Source: Rhizomys pruinosus (taxonomy: Eukaryota > Chordata > Mammalia > Rodentia > Spalacidae). Taken from it: DNA of 64,000 nucleotides. Below are positions 14,501 to 28,121 of the stretch, piece after piece. Location of the stretch: NCBI GenBank assembly GCA_009823505.1, contig VZQC01005922.1:1088452-1152451 (forward strand). The letters are read 5' to 3'. Made by a program: the position numbers and the translations under genes. The notes under the pieces were generated by a model. It was not told the DNA's origin and did no database searches. It saw only the letters and a program-made list of their open reading frames with translations. Numbering within the stretch: the first letter of the stretch is position 1; each line of letters starts with the position of its first letter.

Positions 14501-17500
14501 TCCCGGCATTGCACGACAGGCGTGCAAGGCCTACCGATGCAGACAGTACATTCATACACATAAATAAATAAAATATTTTTTAAAAAAAGGACTGAATTCT
14601 TTAAAAAAAAATGGGTTCAAATGAATTAATTTATAAGAAAACCAAGACTAAAAATGCAAATGGATAATAAGGTGGAAAGGAAGCAACACACATCTTCAAT
14701 AACCTTAAATATTAATGGACTAATCCCTAATCAAAAGACATAGGACTGGGAGAATAGGATTAGGGGAACCAAAACATTCCATCTTAAACTGCCTACAAGA
14801 AAACCACATCTCATCTCAAGGATAGGCACAAACTAAGGTGAAGGATAGAAAAAAATATTCCCAAGCAAATGGTACCAAAAAGCAAGCAGTGTTGCTATTT
14901 TAATATCAGACAAAAATAGACTTCAAAAGAAAAGAAATCAGCAGAACAAAGAGGGCCATTACATCTTTATCAAAGGAACAAACTGACCATGAAGATTTCA
15001 CAATCGTGAATAATATGCACCAAACTCTGGTGCACCAAAGCTTTACAAAGACAAATTCTCCAGGACCTCAAGGCACAGATAACCCCAGCACACTATAGTA
15101 GAGGGGATTCAATACCCCACTAAGCCCTTTGGACAGATCAAACTGGACAAAGAATATAACAGAGAAGACATCTGAAGTCAATGTACAATATACACCAAAT
15201 GGACCTCACAGACATCTACGGACTATTCCACCAAAATACCAGAGAATACATTTATCTATTCAGCACCCCACGGAACATTCTCCAAAATCGACCACATACT
15301 GGGAAACAGAAAAAAACCTCAACACAAATACAAAAAGCATTGAGATAAGTTCATGCATTTATCGAACATAGTGCATAAAGCTCAACATCAACACCAAGAA
15401 AAGCCCTACTATCTACAAAAACTGGAGACTAAACAAAACACTCAAAAAAAAAAAAAAACAAAAAAAAAAAAAAAAAGCTGGGCGTGGGTGGCGCACGCCT
15501 TTAATCCTAGCACTTGGGAGGCAGAGGCAGGCGGAATCTTTGTGAGTTCAAGGCCAGCCTGGTCTAACAGAGTGAGTCCAGGACAGCTGGGGCTACAGGG
15601 AGACCCGTGTCTCGAAAGACCAAAAAAAAAAAAAAAAAAAAAAAAAAAAGACAAAAGCATTCCTGTACTGAAGACAAATAGATAACAACACAACAAAACC
15701 TATGGGATACTTTAAAAGCAGTCCTAGAGGGAAGTTTATAGCCCTGGGTGCCTACATTAGAAAAACAAAAGAGCACAAGTGAGCGATCTAAACTGCAGCT
15801 AAAAACACTTGAGAGACACAAAAGATGAACCCTAAATGCAACAGACAGAGAAGAAAAAAAAATAGAGAATGAGGGGCTGAAGAGATGGCCTAGCGGTTAG
15901 AAGCACCAACCACTCTTACAGAGGACCCGGTTCGATCCCCAGCACCCACCTGGCGGGCCAAGAACCATCTAAACTCCAATTCCAGGAGAACTCCAGTTCC
16001 AGGGGAATCCGACACCACTCTTCTGACCTCCACGGCATTGGATGACACGGGTGCACAAACTTGCATGCAGACAGTACATTCATACACATACAGAAATAAA
16101 AATTAATAAAAAAAAAATCAGAGAAGAAATCAATGAAATAGAAACAAAGAAAACAATACAAAAACAAAACAAAACAAAAACCAATGAATCCAAAAGTTGG
16201 TTCTTTGAGAGAATAAAGAAGATAGACAGACCTCTAGCCCAGTTAACAAAAAAGAACTCCAAATCAAAAGAAACTCTTGATTGAAAAGGGAAATATCACA
16301 ACAGACAATGGAAAAATCCAGACATCATATGGGAATACTTCCAAAAACCTATACTCTACTAAGTTTGAAAACCTAGGAGAAATGGCGAAATGAATATCTG
16401 AATCCTGGAACACCAAAGCTTAATCAAGAAGAGATCTTAAACAGACCCATAATATATGAAGAAATTGAGATGTAATAAGAAAAACCCCAAGTAAAAAAAG
16501 CTCAGGCCCAGATGGTTTCCAAGGCAGAAATTCTATAAAACATTTAAAAGACTTACAACCATTATTACTCAAATGTTCAGAAGGATTCAAGCAGGGGGAA
16601 ATCATCCCAAATTCCTTCTTATGAAGCCAGCATCACTCTAAACCAAAACAGGCAAGATACAACCAAAAAGGAGAACTATAGACCCATCTCACTAATGAAC
16701 ACGGAGCAAAAATTCTCAACAAAATACTTGCAAACCGCATACAGCACCACATCAAGAAGATCATCCATCATGAACCAAGTTGGATTCATACCAGAGATTG
16801 CAGGGATGTTCAACATATGAAAATCAATAAATATCATAAAACACTAATGGACTGAAAGACAAAAACCACACAAGATCTCAATTGACACAGAAAAAGCCTT
16901 TGACAAAATCCAGCATCCCTTTATGCTTAAAGTCCTAAAGGGAAATTGGATTGGAGGATCATTCCTCAATGTACTCAAAGCCATATACAGGAAAGCCCAC
17001 AGCCAACATCATCCTAAATGAGAAAAGACAGAAGCATTCCCTTAATGTAGGAACTCAGCAGGCTGCCCCTGTCACCACTCCTCTTCAATATAGTGCTTGA
17101 AACCTGCTAGGGCAATACGGCAAGAAAAGGATATTAAAGGAGTACTAATTGGAAAAGAGGAAGTCAAGCTATCCCTTTTTGCTGATGATCATGACTATTT
17201 ACCTAAGGGATGCTAAAATTCCACCAGAAAACTCCTAGGAAACGATAAGAGTTCAGTAAAGTGATGAGATACAAAATTACTAGAAAAATCAGCAGCCATT
17301 CTTTTACACCAACAACAAGCAACTGAAGAAGGAATACAAGGAGAACCTTCCCACTCACAATAGCCTCAAAAACAATGAAATACCTAAACAAAACCTAACA
17401 AAAGACACCGAAGATACCTATAAAACAAATTTAAACCCCTGGAGAAGGAATGAAGAAGACATCAGAAGATAGAAAGACTTGCCATGCTCATGGATTGGGA

Positions 17501-20500
17501 AATTTATATAGTAAAAATGTCCCATTCTACCCAAACTATACTATATACAGATTCAACTGATCCCAATTAAAATCTCCAAGAGCTCTTCACAGCAGGAAAA
17601 AAAAAAAAAAAAAAAGCCTTAATTTCATATGGAAAAACAACAGACCCAAATAGCCAAGCAACCCTGAGTGAAAAGACCAATATGGGGGGGGGGGGGCGGA
17701 TCTTATACCACTATACCAGACTTCAAACTATACTACAGGGCTATAGTCATAAAAAGAGCTTGGTACTGGCACAAAAACAGACCTATTGACCAATGGAACA
17801 AAACTGAAGATCCAAACCTGAGCACATACAATTTCAGCCACCTCATATTTGACAAGGAGGCCAAGAAGACACAATGGAGGAAAGACAGCATCTTCAGCAA
17901 GTGGTGTTGGCAAAACTGGATCACCACTTGTAGAAGAATAAAGTTAAACCCCTACCTCTTGCCCTGTAAAAAAGTCAACTCCAGATGGATCAAAGACCTC
18001 AACATGAAACCCAAAACTCTGAAGGTGATAGAAGAAAAAGTTGGCATAGGAAAAGGCTTCCTAAATCAGATAGCAGCTGTGCAAGAAATAAGATCGACAA
18101 TTGACAAATGGGACCTCATTAAACTCAAAAGCTTCTGTCCATCAAAAGAAGCAATCAAGGAAGTGAAGAGAAAACCCAGAGTGGGAGGAAACCTTCACCA
18201 GATACATCGGACAAAGCATTTATTTCCAGAATATATAAACTACTCAAAAAACAAAGAAGAAAGAAAACAAATGACCCACTCAAAAGATGGAGCAAAGAGC
18301 TGAACAGAGACTTCACAAGTGAGGAATTAGAGATGGCTGAGAAACATCTTAAAAAATGTTCAACTTTGCTATTAAGGAAATGCAAATTAAAACCACTTTA
18401 AGATATCATCTCACTCCAATAAGACTGGCTAGGATCAAGAAAATAAATGATACCAAGTGCTGGAGAGATTGTGGGGGAGGGGGTAGGGAGGGGGACACGG
18501 GTCTAGATTTGATTTGTAATGTAATCTTGAATAAATCTATATATATAAACCACACCTTAAGAAATTTATAAAGGGAAATTATTAGTGCATGTTCTAAGTC
18601 ATTCTAAACACATTAATAATCAATAAACTATAAAATAAGTCAATACTTACCGATATATAATGTCTGAATACATAATTAATTTTGCCTGCATCACTTTTTG
18701 ATATAAGTTGGCGGTGAATATTAGAAAATTCTTCATGGCCAATCTCAGAGTAAAAGATGACCACTGGACTTTCAGGATGTGACGAGGGATATCTGTGATC
18801 TCCTTTGAACAATAAGGGTTTGGGTCTGGAAATAAATATTTAAAGCTTAAATTTTTCAATTAAAAATTTTTAACAGAAAAAACTAGGACACTGCTATAAC
18901 AACTTTTGACAATTATTTAAGAGTACAAGAATCTTAATATTAAAGTATCATAATATAAAGGGTATCAATCTTAAACAATTTTCACCTAGAATACTGTCGA
19001 GCCTGAGTTTTACTTGCTCATGATTATTAAAAAAAAGACCAAATGTTCATTATATAAATATTAACTATAAAATGCAGACCTGGCTTACTAATTTTTACCA
19101 ATTCCTTAAAAAATTAAGAAAAAACAGGAGTAGCATTGGAAAAAGAATACATAGCAAATTTCATAGTACTAAACTTAAAAATATATTTTCCTATCATGTG
19201 CAGGACGATGGCAATTTTATCTGATAATATAAGTACAAATAAAGCAAAAAGCAGAGGTGATTCTGAGTGACTTGTCATGTACTGCAAATATCTTTATAAT
19301 GATCTACCTACTAAAGAATTTAACATTTCAGTTTTCCTCAGAATTATTTTAAGCTTCTCATAAACAAACAACAAAAAACAATCCCCTCAAACCAAAATCA
19401 AACAATAAAAATCCACTTCCCTAGGAGTAATATCAAAAAATTAAAAGTTCCTAATGGACAACCTACTATGGTAGTTTGAAGGAAGACTGTCCTGCACAGG
19501 TGTGTATTTGAACACTTGGTCACCAACTGTGGCACTGTTTGGGGAGGTTATGGAGCTATCAGAAGTGTGGACCTTGATGGAGGAGGGTGCACTTGGAAAG
19601 GCTTTTAGTTTATAGCCTCACTATTCCAGTTCTTGCTCTCTCTACTTCCTGTGTGCGGCTGAGGTGTGATCTCTCAACTTCCTGATCCTACCATCACACC
19701 TTCTCATTATAGACATCTATCCCTCTGGAACCACAGGCCCAAATCGACTCTACCTTAAGTTACCTTTGGTCTCAGAGCTTTATCGCAGTAAGATAAAAGT
19801 AACTGCTACACCTTAAAAAGCATCAGTAAGACATTCTTAAATGGTATATTATGTAAGCATTAAAAATACTGAGGTACAGCCAGGCATGGTGGCACACGCC
19901 CTTAATCCTAGCACCCAGGAGGCAGAGGCAGACAGATCTTTGTGAATTCAAGGCCAGCCTGGTCTACAGAGTGAGTTCCAGGACAGCTGGGGTTACAGGG
20001 AGACCCTGTCTCAAAAAGACAAAAAAAAAAAAACCAGAAAAAACTGAGGTACACCTTCATATATTGAATAAAGAGTTATCTCTTAACAGAAATAAACTAC
20101 TTACTTGTATAAATTTGAAGCCACAAACAAAACAAGCAAAAAAGCTGGAGCGCCCACTAGCAATGTAATGTTCAAACCAAACTTGCAAATATCTTTTTTT
20201 TTAATTCTTTTAGATTTAATCACATTCTTTTTTTTTTTTTTTTTCATATGTGTATGAATGTACTGTCTGCATGCAGGTTTGTGCACTCGTGTCGTGCAAT
20301 GCCACGGAGCTCAGAAGACGGTGTCGGATCCCCCTAGAACTGGAGTTAAAGACGGTTTTCAGCCACCATGTGGGCGCTGGGAATCAAATCCAAGTCCTCT
20401 GCAAGAGCAGTTGGTGCTCTTAACCGCTAGGCCATCTCTCCAGCCCCCGAAAACATCTTTTTTAAATATTTTCCTGTGTATTACTAGGAGATAATTATCA

Positions 20501-23500
20501 TTAACATCATTACTTTAGGGTTTCATACAAACATTCCTTAGTAAGCTAATGACAAAGCTTATATAATCTCTCAGATAAAATAAGTATTCAGAAAGCAGGA
20601 ATATCTAATACTTCTATTTTTGAAAGAAGAGAAAAGAGAGTAACTTGCCTCATTTCACTAAACCATTTTAAGCAATGGAGGCGATACTGCTACCTAGTCA
20701 GTCTCTCGCTAGAATCCGTACACTATAAGGAAAAAAAAAATCAGAGAAGCTGGGCATCTCTGCTCTTCAGAGTCTGGCAGGAAGACTGTAACTTTGAGAC
20801 CAGCCTGGGCTATCTAGTATATTTCAGGCTAGCCTAGACTTCACATCAAGACCTTTTCTCAAAGAAAAATCAGAAGGTAGGTTTAATACAGAAAAGGTAC
20901 AATGATATGCATGACATTTCAACAAAGAAGCACAACCTACCTTTCAGATGCAGTTAGTAGAAGAGTCTCCAAGGTATCAAAATCACAAGTCTTTTTTCCA
21001 TGCACTGAAAAAAATGAATTACAACCGTTGGGTGGAGGTTCATCAGCTGCAATCTGTCAGGGAAGATAAAACACATTTCTAGTCAAGATAAGATATATAT
21101 GTATATTTTTGCCAGGCGTGCCTTTTTTTTTTTTTTTTGTCTTTTCGAGACAGGGTCTCCCTGTAGCCCCAGCTGTCCTGGAACTCACTCTGTAGACCAG
21201 GCTGGCCTTGAACTCTCACAAAGATCCACCTGCCTCTGCCTCCCAAGGGCTAGGATTAAAGGCGTGCGCCACCATGCCCGGCAATGAATATCCATGTAGT
21301 ATTTTTTAAATTTTATTTATTTTTATATGTGTGTATGAATGTACTGTCTGCATGTAGGTTTGTGCACCTGTGTTGTGCAATGCCGCGGAGGTCAGAAGAG
21401 GGTCTCGGATTCCCCTGGAACTGGAGTTCTCCTGGAATTGGAGTTATAGACAGTTTTTAGCCACCATATGGGTGCTGGGGATCGTACCCGGGTCCTCTGC
21501 AAGAGCAGTTGGTGCTCTTAACCGCTAGGCTATCTCTCCAGCCCTGCCAGGTATGCCTTTAATCCTAGCACTTGGGAGGCAGAGGCAGGCAGATCTTTGT
21601 GAGTTCAAGTCAGCCTGGTCATAGAGTGAGTTCCAGGACAGCTGGGGCTACAAGAACACCCTATCTAGAAAAGACAAAAAAAGATAGATGGATATGTATA
21701 TTTTAATAAACACTCAATTTATAATAATCTATCACTAATAAAAGCAGAAGCTACCATCTGCTGAACATCTACTGTGCACTTGCTGGACGTGGTGGCGCAC
21801 GCCTTTAATCCCAGCACTTGGGAGGCAGAGGCAGGGGGACCTCTATGAGTTCAAGGCCAGCCTCGTCCACAAAGCAAGTTCCAGGACAGCCAGAGTTACA
21901 AGGAGACCCTGTCTCAAAAAAAAAAAAAAAAGAATATCTACCATGGACCAGTACTCTCCCTGTTATGCCATTCCTTTCCTCTCTCATGGTCCCTGGAGGC
22001 CAGTGCTAGCACTATAACTCCACAATAGAAAGTTAAAATTCTTTATTTAGAAGATTATCAAAAGATATCTAGAGAGTCTAGGGTATATCTTTAAAATACA
22101 CCTTAGTTCAAAATGTCAGATTTTTCGGGTGCTACACAGTTAGGAGGACTGCCTGCTCTTGCAGAAGTTCTAGGTTTGGTTCCCAGCATCCACATGGTGG
22201 CTAAAAAGAATCCATAACTCCAGTTCCTGGCGATCTGATGCCTTCTTACCTCTTTGGGCACTGCACAACTTGGGCATACTTACATACATGCAGACAATAC
22301 ACATACACAGAAAATCAAAATAATTAATAAAAATTTAAAAGTCAGGTTTTTTTGATGAGTATGTATTATTATTGGTTCAACAAAAACACTGACCAAAACC
22401 AGCTGGGGAAGGAGGAAAGGGTGTACTGTATCTTACTCTTCCAACAGACAATCCATCACTTGGGGAAGTAAGGGCAAGAGCTCAAGGCAGGTACCTGGAG
22501 GCAGGAATTGAAGCACAGATGGCTGAAGATGGCTGCTTATTGGCTTGCTCCTCTGGCTTGTGCTCAGTCTGCTTTTTTTTTTTTTTTTTTATTTGTTTGT
22601 CTTTTTGAGACAGGGTCTCCCTGTAACTCTGGCTGTCCTAGAACTCACTCTGTAGACCAGGCTAGCCTTGAACTCAGCAATCGGCCTGCCTCTGCCTCCC
22701 AAGTGCTGGGATTAAAGGCGTGTACCACGCCTGGCTTCAGCCTGCTTTCTTAAACAACCCAGGACCACGTTCCCAAGGGTGGCACTACTCACAATGGGCA
22801 GGGCCCTCCCATATCACTCAATAATTAAGAAAATGCCTCACAGACACACCCAGAGAGGCCAGTCTGATAAAGAAAATTCTCAAACTGGAGTTCTCTCTTC
22901 CCAGGTACATCACAGCTGACAACTGAAGCCAACCGTAACAGTGTGTCAGTGTGTATGTGAAATACACATGGGCAAATGGAAGCCAGATGCTCTTCCTACT
23001 GAATTCCCTCCCTTTATTTTAACAGGATCTTTTTTTTTTTGTCTTTTTTAAATTTTTATTTATTTTTGTATGTGTATGAGTGTACTATCTGCATGTAGGT
23101 TTGTGCACCCGTGTTGTGCAATGCCGTGGAGGTCAGAAGAGGGTCTCGGATTCCCCTGGAACTGGAGTTCTCCTGGAATTGGAGTTACAGACGGTTCTTA
23201 GCCGCCATGTGGGTGCTGGGGATCAAACCCGGGTCCTCTGCAAGAGCAGTCAGCGCTCTTAACCGCTAGGCCATCTCTCCAGCCCCTCAACAGGATCTTT
23301 CAATGAATCTTAAGCTCATTAATTCAGCTAGACTGCCCGGACAATAAGTTTCAGGGAGCTCTGTCTATAACCTCACCTCTACCCCAAAGCTCTGGGGTAC
23401 AGGTGTGCACTTTATGCCAGCAAGCCTGACCACCTGAGTTCAATCCCTAGGTCCTACATGATGGATGGAGATACCCAATTCCTGCAAGTTGTCCTTTTAC

Positions 23501-26500
23501 TTCCACAGAACAAAATAGCACATATGAACCCACCCACACAAACACACAAAATCACTTTTTAAAATGTAATAACAATTTTGGAGAAAAGAATAGACTATAT
23601 TGGGCAAGAAAGTGGAGGGGAAAATACTAGGGAGAGAAAGATCTAAGCAGACAGGTGGGTGAGGCAGGTGGGTGAGGGAAGAGGAGATGAGAAGAATGAA
23701 GGGTTTACCAAAACTAAGGATGTATGAAAAAGCCATATAGAAACCTATTACTATACAAACTTATTTTAAAAAAACATTTGAATTGAGTGTCCTTCACTGA
23801 TGGACAATGCTCCTCCTAGAGGTCAGTGCCAGGTATGGGCAATCCCCTATAAATTGTTGACAAGAGAGGTTCCAGAAGACCCCTAAGCAACATTGCTTTT
23901 GCCACTGCTCTTGGCTGTCCACCAGATCTTGATGGTAAGATCCTATGCCTGGGGCTGGAGAGATGGCTCAGTGGTTAAGTGCTTTTGTAGACAGTTTGAT
24001 TCCCAGCATCCACATCAGGCAGCTCACAACCACCTGTAACTCTAGATCCAGAGGCATCCAATGACTGGTCTCTGTGGGTACCTACACTCATGTGCACGGA
24101 CTTACACACAGACACATCACTGTTGTACAGAACTATCCTCCTAGTCAAACTTCAACCAGCAAGAGTTCAGCTATGCTGGCTTGCAAACAGTCCATCATAG
24201 CTAGGCTTACTGATGTTCCTTCATAGAAGGAGAGGTAGGGGAAGGGTCATGGCACTCTCACCTGAGTATCCAGCCATTCCTCCCAACCAGTAGCATGCAG
24301 TTCTGCCCTACTTGAATATTACCTGTAAGAGGGGCTAGAGTATTGGCTGGGAAAGAGTAGAGGAGTGGGCTCCCTCTACACAGCCATGGAGAAACCATCA
24401 TCCATGCTGGGTGTAGACCTTCCCGTGCAGCTGCTTCAGGGTTATCCACACTCCTGTCTGTGACCCTTCACCCATACTCTGGAAGTAACTCATTGATTCC
24501 TCAGGATGAACTTTGGCAGAGCTAAAATGCAACCTATGAGCTACACAGATGGCTCATTAAGAGTGAGTACCTGCTGCTCTTGCAGGACCCAGGTTCAGTT
24601 CTCAGGTCCAACACTGTGTGGTTCACAACTGCCGATAACTCCAGCTCCAGAAGATCTGACACGTCCACAAGCACTTAAGATTCACATGCACCTTTCAACA
24701 CACATACCCACATAAAAAACTTAAAAACAGCAACCTATTAGCTAGGTCTGTAATCCCAAATCTCAGGTGGCTGAGGAAAAGGATGATGACAAGTTTAAGA
24801 TCGACAAGACGCTGAGAATATAGCTCAGAGATAGAGCACTTGCCTAGAATGTGCCATACCCTGGATTCAATACCCATTTCTCCCCACAGAGAATAGGTTA
24901 TGTTTAAGGTATTAAGGGGGAACAAAGCAAATCCATTACATTTTGCAATGACTTCTTGTAATGACATCAAAAAGTACAGGCAACAACACAAATCAGGCAC
25001 CAGACATGGTGGTGCAAGCCTATAATACCAGCACTTGTGGCTGAGGCAGGATACCAAGAGTTCCAGTATGGCCTGGGCTGCATAATACGATCTATGTTAA
25101 AAAGAGAAAAGAGGAGAAAGAAGAGAACCACAATGTGATACCACATCATATTCATTAGTGAACAATATAAAAACAGAAAATAATAAATGTTGTGGGAGAT
25201 GTTCAGAAATTAGAATCCTAGTTCCTTCTAGGTAGGAATGCACACTGGAGCAGCCACTATGTAAAATCAGTTTGGTGATTCATTAAAATGTTAAACAAAG
25301 GGGAAAGGGAGACTTAGGGATGTAGTAGAATGCAAAGAGTACCTGCTTATTAGCATGTACAAATCCCTGGTTCAAACCCTAGCACTGCCAATAAATGGAT
25401 AAACAGAATTATCGTATGGCCAGTGAATCACACACTTTCATACCTAACCCCCCCGAACATGAATGAACACTTAATATCATTAAATTGTACACTTAAAAAT
25501 GGTTAAAATGGCAAATTTTATTACATATATTTTGTATCGATAGAGAAAAGAAGCAAAAAACTCAAATGCTCAAAGTAAAAGGATATTAATGGATCAGACT
25601 GATTCAGAATCTTGATAAACAAAGGCCAAGAATCAAGCATATGTTCTGCCTTTCTAGGTAAACGATGTCACCAAACAAGACTAGAGGAGGGTATACTCTT
25701 TATACCTACATGCAGAACCAAAACAAAAGTATAAAAACGAAAGAGTCATCACCTTGAAACTTTAAAGCAATAACAGTTCGAAGAAAATGCAAGAAAAAGA
25801 GAGAAGAATGAGAAAAACAAGGCCAGTGAGACAGTTCAGCAGGTAAAGGTACCTGCTGCCAAAACTGGAGACCTTGGACAGAACCACTGGCCCCACGTGG
25901 TGGTGGGAGGAGAGAACTGACTCCCGAAACTTGTGCTCTGCTCTCCACATGTAGGCTCCCCGCAAAAAAACCTAACTGTAAAATTTTGTTTTAAATAGAA
26001 GAAAACAGAGAAAGGAAGGAGGAAAGAATAAGGGAAGGGAGAGAGGGAGCGAGGGAGGGAAGGAGAGAGTAAAAAGGGTGAAAGGGAAAAAGGAAATAGC
26101 ACACACATGAGGTGCCCCTGGTGGGTGACTAGAGCCTCCCTGTAGACTTGTCAAAGGGAGGAGACCCAACTCTGAGAGAGCCTCTAGACCAAATCTCCAG
26201 CTTGTAGCAAACAGAACACAGAGGTATACACTAAACTGCATCCTAAGCACATGATAAGCAAAATGAGCGCATGAAGTTCAATAGTCCAAGTGCTACAACA
26301 GAAGAATGGAGCGCAAGGTAAGGATATGGTGGCACACACCTGTAATCCCAGCACCTGGGGAGGCTGGGGTAGAGTATCAAGAACTCAAAGCCACCCTGTG
26401 CTACAAAGAGATAGGCTATCTCAAAAACACAACTCAAGATCCCTTTTCCCAACATTTTAAAATTCTTTTAACACGGGGCAAAACTAAATTCCATTGCATA

Positions 26501-28061
26501 GAGGTGAGTTCTTGGGCAATAAAATGATTTAAAAACAACCACAGGGGGGATTCTGACAGAAAGTGGCAGTATGGCTCCTTTCAGAAGACAAAAGGCGGCT
26601 ACGATGGGAACAGAGCACTTGAAGGGTAGTAGGCTAAGTCTCCTTTCTCAGACTGGGAGAAAGTTACAAAGGTGCTCATTTTGCAACCCATTACATTACA
26701 CATCTGCTGGGAGTAGTTTCTGGTTTTTTGGGGGGGAGGGGTCTTTTTGAGACAGGGTCTCCCTGTAGCCCCAGCTGGCCTGGAACTCACTATCTAGACC
26801 AGGCTGGACTTGAACTCACAAAGATCCGCCTGCCTCTGCCTCCCGAGTGCTGGGATTAAAGGTGTAGGCCACCACTCCGGCTTTCTGTTTTATAATATAG
26901 AATTGTTTTAAAATTAATGTTATTTTCATATAAATGTCCAGTTGGTGTACATACATCTGATTCTCCTTTCTGTTTCTCTCTCAAAATCAAACAAGATCCC
27001 TGCACTGAATGACATTGTTTAAGTCTCTCTTGGAGTTGTCCTGTTGCTTTTTCTTTCTCCTTTTCATTTATTCTCAGAAGATGCCAGATTACTTTACTGC
27101 AAAGTTTCCTTAATGCTCAATTTTCTTGACTATATTCCCATGGCATTGCTTTGACATTTCCTGTCTCTCTTATTTCCTGTGAACTGTTTTTAGATCTAAT
27201 GGCTATGATCAGACATTCAGGTTCACTGGTTTAATAAGTTTCCATTTTCCACGGGTGAATGTAGTGGCACACACCTTTGATCTCAACACTCTTAGGAGGC
27301 AGAGGCAGGCAGATCCCTGTGAGTTAGAAGCCAGACTGGTCTACTTGTCTTCTAGACAGTGTTGTATAGTACCATCTGGTTGTGGATTAAAAATATAAAA
27401 ACAGGGGCTGGAGAGACGGCTCAGCAGTTGAGAGCACTGACTGCTCTTGCAGAGGACCCAGGTTCTATTCCCAGCACCCACATGGTGGCTAAGAACCATC
27501 TTTAACTCCAGTTCCAGGGGAATCCGACACCCTCTTCTGACCACCACAGCATTGTACAGCACAGGTGCACCAACCTACATGCAAACAGTACACTCATACA
27601 CATAAAAAATAATTTAAAGCCGGGCGTGGTGGCGCACGCCTTTAATCCTAGCACTCAGGAGGTAGAGGCAGGCGGATCTTTGTGAGTTCAAGGCCAGCCT
27701 GGTCTACAGAGTGAGTTCCAGGACAGCTGGGGCTACAGAGAGACCCTGTCTCGAAAAAGACCAAAAAAAAAAAAAAAAAAAAAAAAAATTTAAAAAAATT
27801 AGCTGGGCAAATTAAAAATATATATATATAAACAAATATAAATTATACCTTTAAAAATCTGTGATTTGTGCATGGTGGCATACCCTTTTAATTCCAGCAC
27901 TTGGGAGATAGAAGCAGGTGGATCTCTGTGAGCTAGGCCAGCTTGGTCTACATAGCGAGTTCTGGGACAGCTGGGGCTATAGGGAGACCCTGTCTCAGAT
28001 AGATTAGATAGATAGAAATAGAGATAGAAACAGAGATAGAGACAGATATGAGAGAGAAACA

Positions 28062-28121
<60 letters not shown>

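Larger units (their letters stand above)
8758..17696. repeat. Second copy of the large direct repeat, rich in one-base indels
   Basis: It starts right after the N at 8757 with the sequence found at 1594 and ends in a run of 13 G (17684-17696) matching the first copy's end. Differences from copy 1 are mostly single-base insertions and deletions and scrambled homopolymers (for example 10464-10482 and 11559-11588). Stretches over 100 bases are identical (about 9305-9450). The SINEs listed for 2504-7350 recur here in the same order. This pattern fits a gap filled with a poorly corrected long read. Confidence 0.92.

Noticed and set aside
17668..18303. 211-codon open frame as a host gene
   Set aside because: It is the C-terminal part of L1 ORF2 and is truncated at both ends.
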